From Lachnospiraceae bacterium (GTDB lineage: Bacteria > Bacillota > Clostridia > Lachnospirales > Lachnospiraceae), in contig JAGKTY010000009.1 in assembly GCA_021153185.1 (NCBI GenBank), forward strand, positions 1-64,000: DNA of 64,000 nt, given 5' to 3'. This document shows positions 40,535 through 49,101 of the stretch, one piece after another (the stretch's first letter is position 1; each line of letters starts with the position of its first letter). A program made the position numbers and the translations under genes. The notes under the pieces were generated by a model. The model was not told where the DNA came from and did not search any database. It worked only from the letters and a program-made list of their open reading frames with translations.

Positions 40535-42940
40535 ATGCAGGAACAAAAGGATTGCGAACAAGTACAACAAAATAGCGGGGAAATGAACAGCGAAGGACAG
40601 AACCATTCTGTTCAAAAGCTTCGGGATATGTTTCGGCTGCTACCGTGCAAACAGGTGGTAGCCTGTTTGTGGTTCCCGGTAAGTCTTTTCTATCTGGAAA
40701 TCGTCCTGGCGGCAGCCACAGGCGGACTTGGGCAGACGAGAAGCTGGTTTTATCTGGCCATCTTTTCATGCAGCTACGGAATGGTCGTGTATGGACTCGC
40801 TTCGCTCATCAAACAAAAGAAGGTGCTGTATATCGTGCAGGCTGTCCTGTTGTTTTTGATATCGGCCATATACATTGCACAATATCTGCTCTATTGTCAA
40901 TTCCGCATTTTCTATGATTTTAATACGATGTTTGCAGGGGCTACGGATGCAGTCAGTGATTTTTCGGGAGATATTATCTCCATCATGGTGTCGGAAGACG
41001 GCTTATGGCATATTGCACTTTTCCTGTTCCCGTTTGTACTGTATCTGTTTGTGGGCTTTCTGTTTACGTCAGGGTATGAAAAGCGGATTCGAAGCAGTGC
41101 GGTCTTGCTTGCGGGTGCGGTGCTTGCATTCGGACTGGGTGTGTGCGCGGTTTGCACGCCGGAAGATGACCGGAACGCTTTCCTGGTGGACTACAATTAT
41201 CAGGCATCTGTTCAGCGATTTGGCATGCTCACCGGACTTGGCATGGAAGTGGCACATCTTACGCCGCACGGCAAGGCAGTCGTGGCATTTGACCTCGCCG
41301 GGGAGGCACAGGTTTCCGCGGAGGAACAAAATGGGGCAAAGAAGCAAAATGAGCGTGATGAAAATCTGACTGCGGAGGAATCAAAGGATGTGGCGCTTAC
41401 TGATCAAGGTGAACGCGCGCAAAAAGATGGCGGGGCAAAGCATGATGCTGTTGATAAACAGGACGTAGCGGACAAGAAGGCGACTGCTTCCGACAAGAAA
41501 TTAACGAATAAATCCGGCGAGAAGGAAGCGGGCGGGTCCGATAAAAAAACAGGCAAGAAGTCAAAGAACGAATCCGGCCAAAATGCATTCGAGGAAACCG
41601 CATCCGCAAGCGAATCCGGAAAGAATCAGATAGACATCGATTTTGAAGCACTTCAGGCCAAAAAAGGAACTTCGTATGCCGAGCTTGATGCGTATGTTCA
41701 GGCACAAAGGGCATCGTCCAAAAATGAATTTACAGGTCTTTTTAAAGGCAAGAATCTTATTTTTATTACAGCCGAAGCATTTACGGCGGAGGTCATTGAT
41801 AGAGACCGCACCCCGACGCTGTACCGTCTTGCGACGAAGGGCATGCAGTTTACCGATTTTTATCAGCCGGCGTCAGCAGGAACGACAGGAGGCGAGTACG
41901 CCAATCTGTTTGGAATGCTTCCGACGGCGGGCGGAAGCTCAGTAAAAAAGACGCAGGATCACTATAACTGGTCAACGATGGCGTCCCGTCTTTCGGAGGA
42001 GGGCTATTACGGGAAAGCGTTCCACAATCATGATTACACATATTACGACAGACACAAAACACATGTGAACCTCGGTTTTTCAGATGGATTTACAGGAAAA
42101 GGAAATGGACTCGAAGAAGTGATTACGCCGCAGTGGCCGGAGAGTGACTTAGAGATGATGAAGGGAACCTTTTCGACTTATCTGAAAAAGGAACCGTTTT
42201 ACGTCTACTATATGTCAGTCAGCGGACACAGCCTATATACGTTTGGCAAAAATGCAATGGCCAAAAAGCACCGGGACGAAGTAGCAGACCTTCCATATTC
42301 CGAGCCGGTGCAGGCATATCTTGCAGGCCAGCAGGAATTTGAGGAAGCGCTCTCTTATCTTGTCGGGCAGCTAGAGCGTCTCCATATGGCGGACGATACG
42401 GTCATTGTCATCTCTTCCGACCATTTTCCGTATGGCCTTGACCAAGATTCCGGGGAGCTGAAATATTTGCAGGAATTGTATGGTCAAAAAGTGGAAGACA
42501 GCCTATACCGCGACCACAATAGATTGATTATCTGGAGCGGCTGTCTCGAGGATGAGGCGCCGATTGTCGTAGATTCGCCAACATCGAGCATAGATATCCT
42601 GCCGACGCTCTGTAACTTGTTTGGCGTGCGGTTTGATTCCAGACTCCTCCCGGGTCGTGATGTGTTTTCGGACGCCGAGCCGCTTGTATTTGACCTTGGA
42701 TACGACTTTAAGACAGACAAGGGAACGTACATTGCAGCAAAAGGCAAATTTACGGAAGCGCCGGGGGTACCGGAAGTATCAAAAGAGTATATAAGCCGCA
42801 TACAGACCATTGTGCGCAACAAGATTACATACAGCAAAGCAGTGCTCAACGAGGATTACTTTCGGTATTTATTTGAAGATAAAGAGAAATTGAATGCGAA
42901 TCAGAGCGATGAAGATATCTTGGATGATAAAAGAGAATGA
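40535..42940 (+). CDS. LTA-synthase-like sulfatase-fold membrane protein
   Basis: 801 residues from ATG 40535, chosen over an upstream TTG at 40436, which precedes no binding site. Five transmembrane helices (about 40-220) are followed by a long charged linker (252-368) rich in Lys, Glu, Asp, Ser and Gly. A sulfatase/LtaS catalytic domain then runs to about 780: NLIFITAEAFTAEVID (metal site), SAGTTGGEYANLFGMLP with the Thr nucleophile, HNHDYTYYDRHKTH, and VIVISSDHFPYG. LtaS-type enzymes transfer glycerol-phosphate to build lipoteichoic acid outside the membrane; a phosphoethanolamine or phosphoglycerol transferase is the alternative. It may be monocistronic. Confidence 0.85.
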   Translation: MQEQKDCEQVQQNSGEMNSEGQNHSVQKLRDMFRLLPCKQVVACLWFPVSLFYLEIVLAAATGGLGQTRSWFYLAIFSCSYGMVVYGLASLIKQKKVLYIVQAVLLFLISAIYIAQYLLYCQFRIFYDFNTMFAGATDAVSDFSGDIISIMVSEDGLWHIALFLFPFVLYLFVGFLFTSGYEKRIRSSAVLLAGAVLAFGLGVCAVCTPEDDRNAFLVDYNYQASVQRFGMLTGLGMEVAHLTPHGKAVVAFDLAGEAQVSAEEQNGAKKQNERDENLTAEESKDVALTDQGERAQKDGGAKHDAVDKQDVADKKATASDKKLTNKSGEKEAGGSDKKTGKKSKNESGQNAFEETASASESGKNQIDIDFEALQAKKGTSYAELDAYVQAQRASSKNEFTGLFKGKNLIFITAEAFTAEVIDRDRTPTLYRLATKGMQFTDFYQPASAGTTGGEYANLFGMLPTAGGSSVKKTQDHYNWSTMASRLSEEGYYGKAFHNHDYTYYDRHKTHVNLGFSDGFTGKGNGLEEVITPQWPESDLEMMKGTFSTYLKKEPFYVYYMSVSGHSLYTFGKNAMAKKHRDEVADLPYSEPVQAYLAGQQEFEEALSYLVGQLERLHMADDTVIVISSDHFPYGLDQDSGELKYLQELYGQKVEDSLYRDHNRLIIWSGCLEDEAPIVVDSPTSSIDILPTLCNLFGVRFDSRLLPGRDVFSDAEPLVFDLGYDFKTDKGTYIAAKGKFTEAPGVPEVSKEYISRIQTIVRNKITYSKAVLNEDYFRYLFEDKEKLNANQSDEDILDDKRE

Positions 42941-43041
42941 TAAAAATGTTTCAGAACAAAATGAGTAAGGGACGGCTAATTTTATTAGTGCATGAAATCA
43001 TGTGATGGAATAGAACGAAAGTTGACGGATTTGGATATAAA

Positions 43042-43968
43042 ATGAACGAGAAATTGATGCAAAAGACAATTGTGGTATGGGCGGGTGCGCTGATTTGCTG
43101 CATTCTTTGGGGAAGTGCATTTCCCTGTATAAAGTTAGGATATGTATGGATGCAGATTGATACAAATGACACGGCGGCGCAGATTTTATATGCGGGCTGC
43201 CGCTTTACACTGGCAGGCGTTTTGACCGTGCTGATAGGCTCCGTGATGCAAAGGTCGTTTCTATATCCGGGAAAGCAGGCGGTTCCCAAGGTGCTTTGCC
43301 TTTGTATGTTACAAACGGTGCTTCAGTATTTGTTTTTTTATATCGGATTGGCGCACACAAGTGGAGTAAAGGCGTCGATTATCGAAGGCATGAATGTATT
43401 TGTGGCTATTTTAGTGGCAAGCCTGTTATTTCATCAGGAAACTCTTACGATGCGAAAGCTGATCGGCTGCTTTGTCGGGTTTTTCGGCGTCGTGCTCGTC
43501 AATGTTTCAGGGCAGGGACTTGATTTGCACCTTAGTCTGCTCGGCGAAGGATTTATTTTTTTCTCAACAGTATCTTATGCATTTTCTTCCGTGCTCATCA
43601 AAAAATACAGCAGGGAAGAAAATCCCGTCATGCTCAGCGGCTGGCAATTCACCATTGGTGGCCTCGTTATGGCACTAAGCGGACTGCTTATGGGTGGCAG
43701 GTTACATGCGCTGACTTTTCGAAGCGGCGCAATGCTATGTTATCTTGCGTGCGTCAGTGCCATCGCATACACGCTTTGGAGTCTGCTTCTAAAATACAAT
43801 CCGATTTCAAAGGTGGCAGTTTTTGGATTTATGAATCCTGTTTTTGGCGTCATTTTATCTGCCATTTTGCTGGGAGAAGCAGACACGCTCGATCCTCGTG
43901 CACTGCTTGCACTCGCACTTGTATGTGTTGGAATTTATATTGTGAATCGGAAAGAAAGCAGCGCTTAG
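43042..43968 (+). CDS. EamA/DMT-family transporter
   Basis: 308 residues with ten hydrophobic segments in two EamA repeats: CCILWGSAFPCIKLG near the start and SYAFSSVLIKKYS at the second, with LSAILLGEADT and YIVNRKES at the end. DMT permeases move amino acids, nucleotide sugars or drugs; the substrate here is unknown. The start has only a weak signal (GTTGACGGATTTGGATATAAA). It may share a message with the DNA glycosylase 33 nt downstream. Confidence 0.88.
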   Translation: MNEKLMQKTIVVWAGALICCILWGSAFPCIKLGYVWMQIDTNDTAAQILYAGCRFTLAGVLTVLIGSVMQRSFLYPGKQAVPKVLCLCMLQTVLQYLFFYIGLAHTSGVKASIIEGMNVFVAILVASLLFHQETLTMRKLIGCFVGFFGVVLVNVSGQGLDLHLSLLGEGFIFFSTVSYAFSSVLIKKYSREENPVMLSGWQFTIGGLVMALSGLLMGGRLHALTFRSGAMLCYLACVSAIAYTLWSLLLKYNPISKVAVFGFMNPVFGVILSAILLGEADTLDPRALLALALVCVGIYIVNRKESSA

Positions 43969-44001
43969 GCGTTTTCAAGGGAAAGAGTAAAAGGAACGAA
44001 C

Positions 44002-44487
44002 ATGGAATATCAACACATTATTCATCCAATTGCGCCGGTTTTTGACAAGCATTCGGGCATTTTGATTTTGGGAAGCCTGCCTTCTGTCAAGTCACGCGAG
44101 CAGATGTTTTTTTACGGACATCCGCAGAACCGTTTTTGGCGCGTGATGGAAGCATTGTTTCAAAGTGAGCCGCTACTTACGGTGGAAGATAAGAAGCAGT
44201 TTTTGCTTGCACATCATATTGCGCTTTGGGATGTCATATACAGCTGTGATATCAAGGGGAGTGCAGATAGCACGATACGCAATGTCGAGCCGACTGATTT
44301 AAACCGAGTTATTCAGAATTCAAATGTCAGACGCGTGTTTTGTAATGGAAAGACTTCGGGTAGCTATTATGCGAAATTTCAAAAGGAGCGGACCGGAATT
44401 GAGGCCGTCACGCTGCCGTCGACCAGTCCGGCAAACGCAGCCTGGAACCTCGAAAGGCTCGTTGAGGCGTGGCGCTGTATTTTATAA
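44002..44487 (+). CDS. DNA-deoxyinosine (hypoxanthine) glycosylase, UDG family 6
   Basis: 161 residues. LGSLPSVKS (23-31), YGHPQNRFW (38-46) and LPSTSPANA (about 137-145) are the three motifs of the uracil-DNA glycosylase superfamily in the hypoxanthine-DNA glycosylase branch. It removes deaminated adenine (and perhaps uracil) from DNA in base excision repair. RBS GGAAAGAGTAAAAGGAACG. It lies 33 nt after the DMT transporter stop. It has no partner nuclease nearby. Confidence 0.88.
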   Translation: MEYQHIIHPIAPVFDKHSGILILGSLPSVKSREQMFFYGHPQNRFWRVMEALFQSEPLLTVEDKKQFLLAHHIALWDVIYSCDIKGSADSTIRNVEPTDLNRVIQNSNVRRVFCNGKTSGSYYAKFQKERTGIEAVTLPSTSPANAAWNLERLVEAWRCIL

Positions 44488-44513
44488 GGGGTGCAAGGTT
44501 TAGAAGCGAAAGC

Positions 44514-44690
44514 CTGGAAATTGCGCCCAAGTGTGTCGAAAAGCATTAGTTTGGGTGCAAAAACAAGCAAAATCAAGCCGGAAATTGCGCCCAAGTGTGT
44601 CGAAAAGCATTAGTTTGGGTGTAAAAACAAGCAAAATCAAGCCGGAAATTGCGCCCAAATGCAGCGAAAAGTATTAGTTTGGGCACAAGA
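44514..44690 (+). repeat. 64-bp tandem repeat, about 2.8 copies, each with an internal stem
   Basis: Copies at 44514-44577 and 44578-44641 are nearly identical; a third, diverged copy runs from 44642 to about 44690. Each holds TTGCGCCCAA and TTTGGGTGCAA (or TTTGGGCACAA) about 20 nt apart, able to pair. Located between the DNA glycosylase gene and a terminator; nothing coding is visible in 44488-44750. Confidence 0.8.
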
Positions 44691-44751
44691 TTAGAATCGA
44701 AAAGCGCAAGAATAAAAGCGAGAAGCCAAGTAGTATAGAGAAAGCAAAAGA

Positions 44752-44778
44752 AAATCCCCCAAGAGATTGGGGGTTTTT
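44752..44778. terminator. Terminator between DNA glycosylase side and the NPD gene
   Basis: CCCCCAA, GAGA, TTGGGGG followed by TTTTT, with AAAA on the other side, so it can serve both convergent units. Confidence 0.85.
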
Positions 44779-44788
44779 GACATCATAA

Positions 44789-45862
44789 TTATTTGAAAAG
44801 CGCATCACATTCATCGACAATTTCTGCAATGAGCGCCGGCACTGTCGTCATCTCATTGATGCGGCCGACGTTGGCGCCGCAGAAGAACAGGCCGTCTTCT
44901 ATGTTTCCTTTGACTGCCTCGATGAGCGCTCTGGAAATGCAGTAAGGCGTTTTGTCACCGTGCGGACATGCCTTGAGGCAGAGGTTACAGCGCTGTGGCA
45001 ACAGCTTGCCGCCTTCATGAATCCGCTTAATCAGCGGACTGTTTAGTGCACGTCCCGGAAGACCGACCGGACTTGGCACGAGGATGGCATCTTCTGCTTT
45101 GGCATTGATTATCATCTGCTTGTAGCCCTCCGATGCATCGCATTCTTTGGTGGCAATAAATCTTGTGGCAATCTGTACACCACTCGCACCGGCGCGGATC
45201 AGTCTTGCCATATCGCTTCCGTCAAACACACCGCCTGCGACAAAGACAGGTATTTTTCGTCCGTATTTCTCTTCAAATGGGATGAGTTCTTTCAGCACAT
45301 CCGGCAGAATCTCATCAACGCTCTGCGCTGTCCCGTTTATAAGTGCATCTTTTTTAAAGCCGAGATGTCCGCCTGCCATAGGACCTTCTATGACGAGAAA
45401 GTCCGGAATCACATCGTAATCCTTCTCCCAGCTTTTGCAAATGACCTTGGCGGCTTTTCCGCTTGAAACAATCGGTGCGATTGCAACAGGCGTTCCTTTG
45501 ACAAGAGAAGGAAGTGCAAGCGGAAGGCCCGCGCCGGAGATGATTGCCTGTACGCCGCTGTCGATAGCGACCTGAATCATTTCCTCATAATAATTGGTAG
45601 CAACCATGGCGTTGATTGCGACAATACCATTGCCGTCTGCGTATTCAAGTGCGTACTTGATTTCATTTCGAAGTGCGCGCTTATTTGCTTCAAGCGGGTT
45701 GGTATCAAAATCCGGTTCCCGGTAGCCGCAGTTGACTGTACTGATGACACCCATGGCGCCTTCCTTTGCAACAGCGCCTGCGAGGCGGCCAAGCGATACA
45801 CCAACACCCATTCCACCTTGGATGATTGGTGTTTTTAGCTGAAACTGACCAATTGAATTCAT
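44789..45862 (-). CDS. Nitronate monooxygenase / FabK-like flavoprotein with Cys-rich tail
   Basis: 357 residues. IIQGGMGVGVSLGRLAGAVA near the N-terminus, VIEGPMAGGHLG (the His of the NPD/FabK active site) and VFVAGGVFDGSDMARLI are typical of the 2-nitropropane dioxygenase superfamily, with an FMN TIM barrel. A Cys-rich stretch (CNLCLKACPHGDKTPYC, about 303-319) could bind a metal cluster or zinc and is not in plain FabK. It diverges from the fatty-acid operon, and its promoter carries a FabT box, so a lipid-related reduction is plausible; the substrate is unknown. RBS AAAAAAGGAGTTTGAAGC. Confidence 0.85.
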   Translation of the reverse strand: MNSIGQFQLKTPIIQGGMGVGVSLGRLAGAVAKEGAMGVISTVNCGYREPDFDTNPLEANKRALRNEIKYALEYADGNGIVAINAMVATNYYEEMIQVAIDSGVQAIISGAGLPLALPSLVKGTPVAIAPIVSSGKAAKVICKSWEKDYDVIPDFLVIEGPMAGGHLGFKKDALINGTAQSVDEILPDVLKELIPFEEKYGRKIPVFVAGGVFDGSDMARLIRAGASGVQIATRFIATKECDASEGYKQMIINAKAEDAILVPSPVGLPGRALNSPLIKRIHEGGKLLPQRCNLCLKACPHGDKTPYCISRALIEAVKGNIEDGLFFCGANVGRINEMTTVPALIAEIVDECDALFK

Positions 45863-45892
45863 GCTTCAAACTCCTTTTTTATAAAACAATAG

Positions 45893-45918
45893 AAAAAATT
45901 CTTTTTCAAAAAAGAATT
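45893..45918 (-). terminator. Possible attenuator in the NPD leader
   Basis: On the minus strand AATTCTTTTT and AAAAAGAATT can pair and run into TTTTTT, inside the roughly 200-nt leader of the NPD-like gene. The stem is A+T-rich, so it is weak. Confidence 0.35.
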
Positions 45919-46073
45919 CCCCGCAACCAATCATAAGAATCATGAAAGGAAACGTTACAAAATGCATCCTTTCCTACGAATCATTCAGACTGCTTAAGCG
46001 AACTGACACAAATCAAAATGAAATGCATGATAGGACACCTTTTAAAGGGAATTGAAAAAAATACGTTAAACAC

Positions 46074-46102
46074 ATCATAGTCTCGCAGAAATGTATTGTC
46101 AA
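46074..46102 (-). promoter_or_regulatory. Promoter of the divergent NPD-like gene
   Basis: On the minus strand TTGACA (46097-46102), 17 nt, TATGAT (46074-46079), a near-consensus sigma-A promoter. A FabT-type box lies 10 nt upstream of its -35. Confidence 0.75.
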
Positions 46103-46111
46103 CTAAAAAAG

Positions 46112-46205
46112 TTTGAAAATCAAACAAAAATATATTGACAGTCAAAATAAATCGTTGTATAGTGCGAATTGAAGAGTTTGATTATCAAAATATTTGACTG
46201 TCAAA
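46112..46205 (+). promoter_or_regulatory. Four FabT boxes around the acpP promoter
   Basis: TTTGA-N3-TCAAA palindromes: 46112-46124 (AAA spacer), 46134-46146 (first half ATTGA, CAG spacer), 46177-46189 (TTA spacer) and 46193-46205 (CTG spacer). The promoter is TTGACA (46135-46140), 17 nt, TATAGT (46158-46163). One box covers the -35, two follow the start of transcription, and one lies between the two divergent promoters. They fit the FabT site known from streptococci. Confidence 0.88.
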
Positions 46206-46255
46206 CTAATGCAAATAACAACAAATTATTTCAAAAAAGGAAAGGAAGAACAAAC

Positions 46256-46489
46256 ATGTTAGAGAAATTAGTAGCAATCATCGAGGAAAAATTAAACGTA
46301 GAAGGAATGGAAATCACAGAGGCAACAAGCTTCCAGGATGACCTTGATGCAGATTCATTAGATTTATTTGAATTGACAATGGCACTCGAGGAAGAGTTCG
46401 GTGTAGAAATTCCATCTGAGGAGCTTTCAAGCTTCACAACAGTAGGTAGCGTTCTTACATATTTAGAAGAAAAAGGTGTACAGGCATAA
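46256..46489 (+). CDS. acpP: Acyl carrier protein
   Basis: 77 residues from ATG 46256 after AAAGGAAGAACAAAC; the frame is open further upstream but no start there is supported. DADSLDLFE (about 33-41) holds the Ser that receives 4'-phosphopantetheine. Small, acidic and helical, it carries growing acyl chains for all enzymes of the operon. It is the first gene of the fatty-acid operon under the FabT boxes. The fabK ATG comes 1 nt after the stop. Confidence 0.97.
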   Translation: MLEKLVAIIEEKLNVEGMEITEATSFQDDLDADSLDLFELTMALEEEFGVEIPSEELSSFTTVGSVLTYLEEKGVQA

Positions 46490-46490
46490 T

Positions 46491-47414
46491 ATGAAAACAA
46501 AGATTACGGAGCTTTTGGGAATTGAATATCCGATTATCCAGGGTGGTATGGCATGGGTTGCAGAGCACAATCTTGCAGCAGCTGTATCCAACGCAGGCGG
46601 ACTTGGATTGATTGGTGCCGCTTCTGCACCACCTGAGGTTGTTCGCGAAGAGATCCGCAAATGTAAAGAGCTGACAGACAAACCGTTTGGTGTCAATGTC
46701 ATGCTGCTTAATCCAAATGCGGAAGAGGTCGCAAAGGTCGTTGTAGAGGAAGGCGTAAAAGTTGTTACAACAGGTGCCGGTAATCCGTCCAAATTTATGG
46801 AAATGTGGAAGGCAGCCGGCGTTAAGGTTATCCCGGTCGTTGCAAGTGTTGCGATGGCAAAGATGATGGAGCGTGCCGGTGCGGATGCAGTCGTTGCAGA
46901 GGGAATGGAAAGTGGCGGACACATCGGTTCTACTACGACAATGGCACTTGTTCCACAGGTTGTTGATGGTGTTTCGATTCCGGTTATTGCAGCCGGTGGT
47001 ATTGCAGATGGCAGAGGATTTGCGGCAGCAATGATGCTTGGCGCCGAGGGTGTTCAGATGGGAACAAGATTTGTGGCAGCCAAAGAGTCAATCGTACATG
47101 CCAACTACAAAGAGAAACTCATCAAGGCAAAGGATATTGATTCGACAGTTACAGGTATGTCAACAGGACATCCGGTTAGAAGTATCAAAAATAAGATGAC
47201 AAAAGAATACTTGAGACTTGAAAAAGAAGGCGCTGATTTCATGGAGCTTGAAAAGTTAACATTAGGTTCCCTTAGAAATGCGGTTATGGATGGCGATGTC
47301 ATCAACGGAACGGTTATGGCTGGTCAGATTGCAGGTCTTGTAAAAGCAGAAGATTCTTGTCAGGATATTATTTTGGAAATTATGAACGACGCAAAGAAGT
47401 TGCTCGGAAAATAA
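46491..47414 (+). CDS. fabK: Enoyl-ACP reductase II
   Basis: 307 residues. PIIQGGMAWVAE at 14-25, MESGGHIG with His144 (the position of the catalytic His of streptococcal FabK), PVIAAGGIADGRG and GAEGVQMGTRFV mark the FMN-dependent TIM barrel. It reduces the enoyl-ACP double bond with NAD(P)H in the last step of each elongation cycle. It replaces FabI in this organism, which would make it insensitive to FabI inhibitors such as triclosan (established for FabK). It sits immediately after acpP. Confidence 0.96.
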   Translation: MKTKITELLGIEYPIIQGGMAWVAEHNLAAAVSNAGGLGLIGAASAPPEVVREEIRKCKELTDKPFGVNVMLLNPNAEEVAKVVVEEGVKVVTTGAGNPSKFMEMWKAAGVKVIPVVASVAMAKMMERAGADAVVAEGMESGGHIGSTTTMALVPQVVDGVSIPVIAAGGIADGRGFAAAMMLGAEGVQMGTRFVAAKESIVHANYKEKLIKAKDIDSTVTGMSTGHPVRSIKNKMTKEYLRLEKEGADFMELEKLTLGSLRNAVMDGDVINGTVMAGQIAGLVKAEDSCQDIILEIMNDAKKLLGK

Positions 47415-47443
47415 TGCGGCAAAGGTAAGAAAAGAGGAAGAAA

Positions 47444-48364
47444 ATGGGTAAGACAGCATTTATGTTTCCTGGTCAGGGCGCACAGTACTGTGGCATGGCA
47501 AAGGAATTCTACGATAATTTTGCAGAGGCGAAGGAAGTATTTGAAATCGCAAGCAAGGCATCTGATTTGGATGTTGCAGCGCTCTGCTTTACAGAGGATG
47601 ACAGATTAAACATCACAGAGTATACACAGATTGCAATGCTTACGGCAGAAGTCGCAATTTTGAAGGTGCTTGAGGCAAAGGGCCTTTCCTGTGATGTGGC
47701 AGCAGGACTTAGTCTTGGAGAATATGGCGCGCTCGCAGCGGCCAATGTAATGGAGCTTTCTGATTTGTTCCGTGTCATCAGAAAACGTGGACTTTATATG
47801 CAGCAGGCTTACCCGGAAGGCGGCGCAATGACAGCCGTTCTTGGAATGGACGCATCTGTAATTGAGAAAATTTGCGAAGAGACAGAGGGAATTGTTTCCA
47901 TCGCTAATTATAACTGTCCGGGACAGATTGTCATTACGGGTGAGAAAACAGCAGTGGATGCTGCATCAGCAAAGCTTACAGAGGCAGGCGCAAAACGCTG
48001 CATTCCACTCAAAGTCAGCGGTCCATTCCACTCAGCTCTCCTTGAGGGAGCCGGAAAACAATTGGGCGAGGTGCTTGCAGATGTTACGGTAAACAAACCA
48101 AGTATTCCGTATGTCAGCAATGTCAAAGCAGACTATGTCACAGAGGCAGACGAAATCAAAGCACTTCTTGCCAGTCAGGTTTCAAGCTCAGTCAGATGGC
48201 AGCAGAGCGTAGAGCGCATGCTTGCAGATGGCGTAGATACGTTTGTCGAAATCGGACCGGGCAAAACGCTGACAGGATTTATGAAAAAGATGAATAAGGA
48301 AGTTACGGTAATGAATGTCGACAAATTAGCTGACATGGATGCCGTATTGGAGGCATTGAAATAA
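47444..48364 (+). CDS. fabD: Malonyl-CoA:ACP transacylase
   Basis: 306 residues. FMFPGQGAQYCGMAKEFY near the start, GLSLGEYGAL with Ser90, and SGPFHSALL with His196 form the Ser-His acyl transfer site. It moves malonyl groups from CoA to ACP. AAGAGGAAGAAA precedes ATG 47444. Its stop overlaps the fabG ATG (TAATG), coupling the two. Confidence 0.96.
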   Translation: MGKTAFMFPGQGAQYCGMAKEFYDNFAEAKEVFEIASKASDLDVAALCFTEDDRLNITEYTQIAMLTAEVAILKVLEAKGLSCDVAAGLSLGEYGALAAANVMELSDLFRVIRKRGLYMQQAYPEGGAMTAVLGMDASVIEKICEETEGIVSIANYNCPGQIVITGEKTAVDAASAKLTEAGAKRCIPLKVSGPFHSALLEGAGKQLGEVLADVTVNKPSIPYVSNVKADYVTEADEIKALLASQVSSSVRWQQSVERMLADGVDTFVEIGPGKTLTGFMKKMNKEVTVMNVDKLADMDAVLEALK

Positions 48365-49101
48365 TGGAAGGAAAAATTGCACTTGTAACGGGCGCTTCGA
48401 GAGGAATCGGAAGTGCAATCGCGCAGAAATTGGCAGCAGCCGGCGCAACAGTGATTGTAAATTACAGCGGCAGCGAGGCAAAGGCGCAGGAAGTAGTCGA
48501 AAAAATTAAGGCAGCAGGCGGAAATGCAGTTGCAATGAAATGCGATGTTTCTGATTTCGGTGCCTGCAAAGAATTAGCAGATGCTATTTTAAAAGAATTC
48601 GGAAGATTGGATGTTCTTGTTAACAATGCAGGAATTACAAAAGACGGCTTAATCATGAAAATGACAGAAAGTGATTTCGATCAAGTCATCGCAATCAATT
48701 TAAAAGGTACGTTTAACATGATTCAGAATTTCAGCCGTACATTTTTAAAACAAAGAAGCGGAAAAATCATCAACATTTCTTCCGTCAGTGGTGTGATGGG
48801 CAATGCAGGACAGGCAAATTACTCTGCATCAAAAGCGGGTATCATCGGTTTGACAAAGAGCGTAGCGAGAGAGCTTGCAAGTCGTCATGTGTGTGTCAAT
48901 GCAATCGCGCCGGGATTTGTTGAGACAGATATGACAGACAATATGCCACAGGCTGCAAAGGATGGTATGACACAGATGATTCCGATGGGACGCCTCGGTG
49001 CGCCGGAGGATATCGCAAATGCTGCCCTGTTCCTTGCAAGTGATGCGGCAGATTATATTACAGGTCAAGTGCTTTGTGTAGATGGAGGAATGGCAATATG
49101 A
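48364..49101 (+). CDS. fabG: 3-oxoacyl-ACP reductase
   Basis: 245 residues. TGASRGIG (9-16), NNAG (87-90), Ser140, YSASK (Tyr153, Lys157) and a C-terminal VDGGM are textbook FabG features. It reduces 3-oxoacyl-ACP to 3-hydroxyacyl-ACP with NADPH, as a tetramer. The stop overlaps the fabF ATG (ATGA). Confidence 0.97.
   Translation: MEGKIALVTGASRGIGSAIAQKLAAAGATVIVNYSGSEAKAQEVVEKIKAAGGNAVAMKCDVSDFGACKELADAILKEFGRLDVLVNNAGITKDGLIMKMTESDFDQVIAINLKGTFNMIQNFSRTFLKQRSGKIINISSVSGVMGNAGQANYSASKAGIIGLTKSVARELASRHVCVNAIAPGFVETDMTDNMPQAAKDGMTQMIPMGRLGAPEDIANAALFLASDAADYITGQVLCVDGGMAI

Noticed and set aside
44514..44690. Possible CRISPR array from the 64-bp repeats
   Set aside because: The units are contiguous, with no unique spacers, and no cas gene is near. 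They are tandem repeats.
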